Positions 60,294 to 64,000 of a DNA stretch of 64,000 nucleotides are shown here, piece after piece. Source of the stretch: Larix kaempferi (taxonomy: Eukaryota; Streptophyta; Pinopsida; Pinales; Pinaceae); NCBI GenBank assembly GCA_027924585.1, contig BSBM01000125.1:3229001-3293000 (forward strand), in the 5' to 3' direction. The notes beneath the pieces are model-generated. The model ran no database searches. It had not been told where the DNA came from and saw only the letters and a list, made by a program, of their open reading frames with translations. Every line of letters starts with the position of its first letter. Position 1 is the first letter of the stretch. The translations under genes and the position numbers were made by a program.

Positions 60294-60823
60294 ATAGTAA
60301 CTTGTATCTCGATATGCTTGCAAGGCCAAAAGAGTATAGGAATATGGGATTTCATGGATGGTTTTGGATAGCAAAATAGGACAAAAATAGTGATAGGATG
60401 CATGCAAACGATGAAAAAATAGAGGACCAACAGAGAGGAGCCAAAAACATGCCCAGATGGCATGAATAAAATTAAATAGATTGCTTTGCAGTTTAAGTGA
60501 AAGGATTGTATACTCACTGCAAATCAACATGACTATCTGCAAATTATATCTTTCAAGATGCTATCATTAGAACCAAAAGATAATCCACCTATTATAAATA
60601 ATTTTCCATTCCATTGGTAACAATCAGTGCTTCATCATTAGAACTATTTGGACAATGTTCTCTGAAAGAAGACTGGGTGCTTTAGCAAGTATGCGTTTGC
60701 CACTACCGTAGATCTCATTTTGAATTATAGTAGCACACTACGATACAAATAAACTATTGATAACCCAAACAATTGAATCATTATTCTATATACTAGCTTT
60801 GGGTACACTTTCAATGGGTTGCA
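60294..60823 (-). repeat. Unclassified LTR element, copy 2, right part
   Basis: 60451-60823 matches about 605-977, completing the LTR interrupted at 45438. The 157 bp at 60294-60450 has no match in copy 1; either copy 1 lost it or it belongs to the inserted element. Confidence 0.6.
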
Positions 60824-61639
60824 GATATCTCTTTGATGGTTTTCATTGTTTAAAAATAATCAATTAAAACCAATTTTAAAAATTTAAATACAAATTTAAA
60901 AAATAAAAAATAAAAAATAAAAATAAAAACAAAATGGATTCTCAACCCTATCCTTCCCCCACCGCTCCCTGTCCTGGCCCCCGTGACCCCTTCCCTCCTC
61001 CTCATCCGCCCTCTTGCTGTCCTCTCGTACCTCTCCCTGGTGGTGTGAGGGGAGGGGTGTCGGTGGGGGAGAGAGGAAGCGAGGGGGTGGAGGTGATAGA
61101 GAGAGGGGGCGGGATTGTTTTTTTCTTAATTTTGTTTTTAACTTCTTTGATGTTTTTAAATATATTTTAATGTTTTTAACTTGATTTTTTTATTTCTTTT
61201 TAAATTGTTTAATGTTTTTTAATAAATTTTAATTGCTACATTTTTTTTATTGTTTGCTTTTTATTTTGTTTCAAATTGTTTTTCGAATTTTAAATTGGTT
61301 TATTTTGCTATTTTTAAAATTGTTTTAATTTTTTAATTTTAGATTTTGTATTTCCTTAGCTTTTGTTCTTTTGGTATTTTTTTTTTAAATACTTATTCTT
61401 TTTTATTCTTTTTTTTTAAATATATTTAAAAAAATTGCACATTGTTTTTCAAATTTATCTAATTTTCTATTTTTTAATTAAAATTGAGCTCTCTTCTTTT
61501 TTTTAAAGTGATTTAAAAGAAGAAAACAAAAATATTTTCTTATGCCATGCATCATTTTGAAATGAATGCAATTGTAACATTATTGAAGAAAGATGTGTCA
61601 TCTATAGAACCCCTTTTTTATTTGAGGTTTGATTTAGGG
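60824..61639. other. Composition-skewed region: A-rich, C-rich, G-rich, T-rich
   Basis: 60840-60932 is A-rich (TAAAAAA-type units), 60950-61040 C-rich, 61041-61115 G-rich and 61116-61450 T-rich. The 78-codon open frame at 60934-61170 is Pro-rich, then Gly-rich because of this composition and is not supported as a gene. G runs of four or five at about 61047-61095 could form a G-quadruplex. Confidence 0.6.
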
Positions 61640-61949
61640 TTTTGATTACACTAACACCGGTCAAGATTTATACAAAATCATACTTTTATCCCCCCAAAAA
61701 AGGAGTGCTATTGGTAGCACCACTTTTCGATTTGAGGGTTGATTTATGGTTTTGATTTCATCGACAATGGTCAGGGTTTCCAAAAAGTCATAATTTTAGC
61801 CCTGAAAAAAATGGTGCTACCAGTAGCACCACTTTTCAATTCAGGGTTTATTTTTATGTTTTTGATGCAAAAATATAAGTTTTATGGCACGAGTTCTCAT
61901 TTTGAGCATAAATTTCTCATCAAGTTGTATAATGTGTTGTCTTTGAGAC
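61640..61949 (+). repeat. Palindrome-containing repeat, right arm
   Basis: Two units of about 115 bp, each with a palindromic core: GTGCTATTGGTAGCAC near 61704-61720 and TGGTGCTACCAGTAGCACCA at 61812-61831 (9-bp arms, 2-nt centre). Opposite-strand match to 42762-43035, including CAAGTTGTATAATGTGTT at about 61921-61938. Confidence 0.75.
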
Positions 61950-63660
61950 CCATCCTTGGTGAATAGAATATCTTAATGGCATATGTATCCCACTTAGTGG
62001 ATAACAAATCTATTTAACTGGAAAGTTTAGTGGTTCAAGAACCCCTTTGGTCCCATGAACCTTAAAAGCTTCATTTAGATCATATGGCCCCTTTTTCCCG
62101 CACTCAACCATTATTATAATCCCAAGATCCATCCATAAACATGGCCTCAGGGAACCACATAGGCCCTCAAAGATACCTTTTAGAGGGCCTATGTGGTGCC
62201 TTAAGTCCATGTTCATGGAAAAATCCTTAAAATATTTATATAAGACTTGGGGCCCTTTAATTCCTCCTCTTACCATGGCTAAGATCCTAATACCCATCCT
62301 TGATCCACAAAACCTCCTAAAGGAACCTATCTTAATAAAAGGCCAATGTTCCCCTATAAAGGGCCTTTATAGTGGTTCTAATACTTGTTCATGGATTACA
62401 AGCCTTAACAACTTCATTAGTTCCTAAGAACCTTTATTTTCTCCCACAACCATGGTCAAGGTCCCAAGACCAATCCATTATGTCCAAGAATTTATAATTG
62501 TGCCCATACCTCATTTGGAGGTCAAAGATTCCATATAGATGGTTTGTGCAGTGGTTCAAGGTGACACTAATGGGTTATGAATGTTAGAAGATTAACTAGA
62601 TTGTGCGACCCTTATGTGTGAAACCTCCTAATAGTATCCATATCCCACTAAAGGACAAAGGTACCTTCTAGAGGGTTTTATGGTTGTTTGAGGAACTTTC
62701 ATGTCCCATAAGACCTACAAGATTCATTTAGAGATTACAAACCCTATTTTCCTCCCCCAATTGTGGTCAAGACCTTGCCAAACCCATCCTTATTGCACAA
62801 AAACTCCTAATAGTGGCCCTATCCCATTCATATGGAAAACATCCCTTTTAGAGGGTGTATGTTTCAATTTAAGGCCTTGACAATTGCCCATTAGCCTAAG
62901 AATCTTCATTTAGTATTTAATTACCAAGATTTATCCCACAGCCATGGTTAAAGCCTTGAGACCCATCCATGTTGAACAAAATGTTGTAATGGTACCCATA
63001 TCTCACTTGAAGGATAATGATCCCCTATAGAGGATATGTTATGTAGATTTATAATATTATTTATGTCCCTTTATCCCTAAAGACTTAACCTAGGGCCAAA
63101 TTCCCTTGTTTTTCTCCAGTGACCATGATAAATGACTTAAGACCCATCTCTACCATGTGAGACCTCATAATGGCACCCATATTCCATTTGGAGGCAAAAT
63201 ATCACCTCTAAAGGACATGTGTTGCGGTTTGAGAACATGTTGATATCCAACAACCCCTAAAGATCCATTTATGGTGTAAGGCCTTTATTTTCCTCCCTTT
63301 ACTATGGTTAAGGCCTTGAGACACATCTCTACTACACAAAAACTCCTAATTCCATCCATATCCCACTTGTATGCCAAAGATCCACTTGAAATGGTCTAGT
63401 TTATGGTTCAAGGCCTTGATCATGGCCTATTACCTCAAGAATATTAATTTAGGGCCTAATTCTATCAATTTCTCCCCCAACCATGGTATAAGACTCATCC
63501 CTAATGCACAAAGCCTCACATTGTCACTCGTGTCCCACTCTAAGGACAATAATCCCCTATACATTGCATGTTTATGGTTTGTTGCCTTATTCATGGACCT
63601 TGGTACCCAGAAGCTTCATATAGGGCCTAAGGACATTATTTTCCTCCCAAACATATTGGC
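61950..63660 (+). repeat. ~180 bp tandem satellite-like repeat, right array
   Basis: About nine degenerate monomers. The marker 'ggtcaaggccttgagaccca' (variable) falls near 62277, 62458, 62767, 62948, 63128, 63308 and 63485, most adjacent copies 177-181 bp apart. Opposite in orientation to 38463-39960. Open frames such as 62010-62297 and 63371-63682 run along the monomers and are not genes. Confidence 0.8.
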
Positions 63661-63745
63661 AAGTGTTGGTTGTGGAGCTTGATTATCTTACTAATTCATA
63701 GGTCTCGTTTCAACTGTATTTGGATCCTAGTTCCTAACGAGGGGG
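63661..63745 (+). other. Sequence before a possible LTR, with a purine tract
   Basis: Unassigned, ending in GAGGGGG (63739-63745), which could be a polypurine tract for a + strand element. Confidence 0.3.
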
Positions 63746-64000
63746 TGTTGGGGGGCTTGCCACTCAACTATTTCCAACAAGGGGCAACAACAACCTTTTT
63801 GGAGCCCCCCTGGAGAGGGTTAAAGGGAAATGCCCCCAAAATGAAATTCTTGGAAAAAAGCCTTGTAAAATATTGTAATTTTTTAGTCAATGGACCGTTG
63901 ATCTTTTTCCCTAGAAGACAACCCTCTTTTTATGATGGAATTATGATACGACTATGTACTGTGAGAGAGGAGACTATGAGATAATGAAGATGAGGTTGCA
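63746..64000 (+). repeat. Possible start of an LTR, cut by the window end
   Basis: TGTTGGGGGGCTTGCC follows a purine run, as a 3' LTR would. GC-richer than the adjoining array, with CAACAAGGGGCAACAACAACC and GGAGCCCCCC. No second copy is in the window, so the call is tentative. Confidence 0.3.

Noticed and set aside
45439-60450. A 5-bp duplication GACAT/AACAT around the decayed Gypsy element
   Set aside because: Only three or four of five bases match and the right copy lies about 150 bp beyond the point where LTR similarity ends, so it is not convincing.
60934-61170. Pro-rich then Gly-rich 78-codon frame
   Set aside because: Explained by C-rich then G-rich composition; flanked by homopolymer-like DNA with no gene structure.
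62010-63984. Several 75-105 codon frames in the right array
   Set aside because: They run along ~180 bp satellite monomers in both orientations and do not persist from monomer to monomer.

Overview
This window reads as intergenic DNA from a large, repeat-rich plant nuclear genome, probably a seed plant and possibly a gymnosperm; the species call is inference. I found no host protein gene, rRNA, tRNA gene or prokaryotic feature. Nearly everything is LTR retrotransposon, satellite-like repeat or AT-rich filler. The families are plant ones: Ty1/copia elements primed by initiator tRNA-Met, a Ty3/Gypsy chromovirus, and Tat/Athila-type Gypsy elements primed by tRNA-Asp.

Left cluster (2374-38457) is one nest that can be unpacked from its duplicated target sites. 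The outermost element is a minus-strand copia-type, apparently gag-only element with ~2.5 kb LTRs, flanked by a perfect CATTG duplication. Into its 3' LTR went a young copia element (2530-9890, + strand, 593 bp LTRs with 6 differences) and an internally deleted chromovirus (10627-15078, - strand, LTRs ~3% diverged). Into its gag went a Tat-like Gypsy element (20299-35210, + strand) with 5.1 and 5.6 kb LTRs.

The most unusual object is in those giant LTRs. Each carries, just downstream of a TATA box, a decayed reading frame of about 1,125 codons with an acidic N-terminus, a basic serine-rich segment, a long coiled coil and a Gln/Pro-rich tail. I do not recognise it. It lies inside the LTR, so it would be the first frame on the element's transcript, ahead of gag, and is present twice per element.

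The nest sits in an array of a degenerate ~180 bp tandem repeat (about 1800-2373 continuing at 38458-40340). A second array in the opposite orientation lies at 61950-63660. Both arrays are linked to short repeats containing near-perfect 20-bp palindromes (42.9 kb and 61.7-61.8 kb), so 38.5-63.7 kb has inverted-repeat architecture. Between the arms lie a 2.0 kb solo LTR with a perfect TCATG duplication (40727-42756), AT-rich DNA, and an older, heavily decayed nest (45439-60293): a minus-strand tRNA-Asp-primed Gypsy element holding fragments of a copia element (48173-53185) and another Gypsy element (53190-55050). The right end (63746-64000) may be the start of another LTR.

No element here has an intact set of proteins; the copia at 2530-9890 is closest, with one frameshift and one stop. 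LTR divergence ranks the insertions as copia youngest, chromovirus next, then the outer and Tat-like elements, which agrees with the nesting order. All identity figures are by-eye counts.
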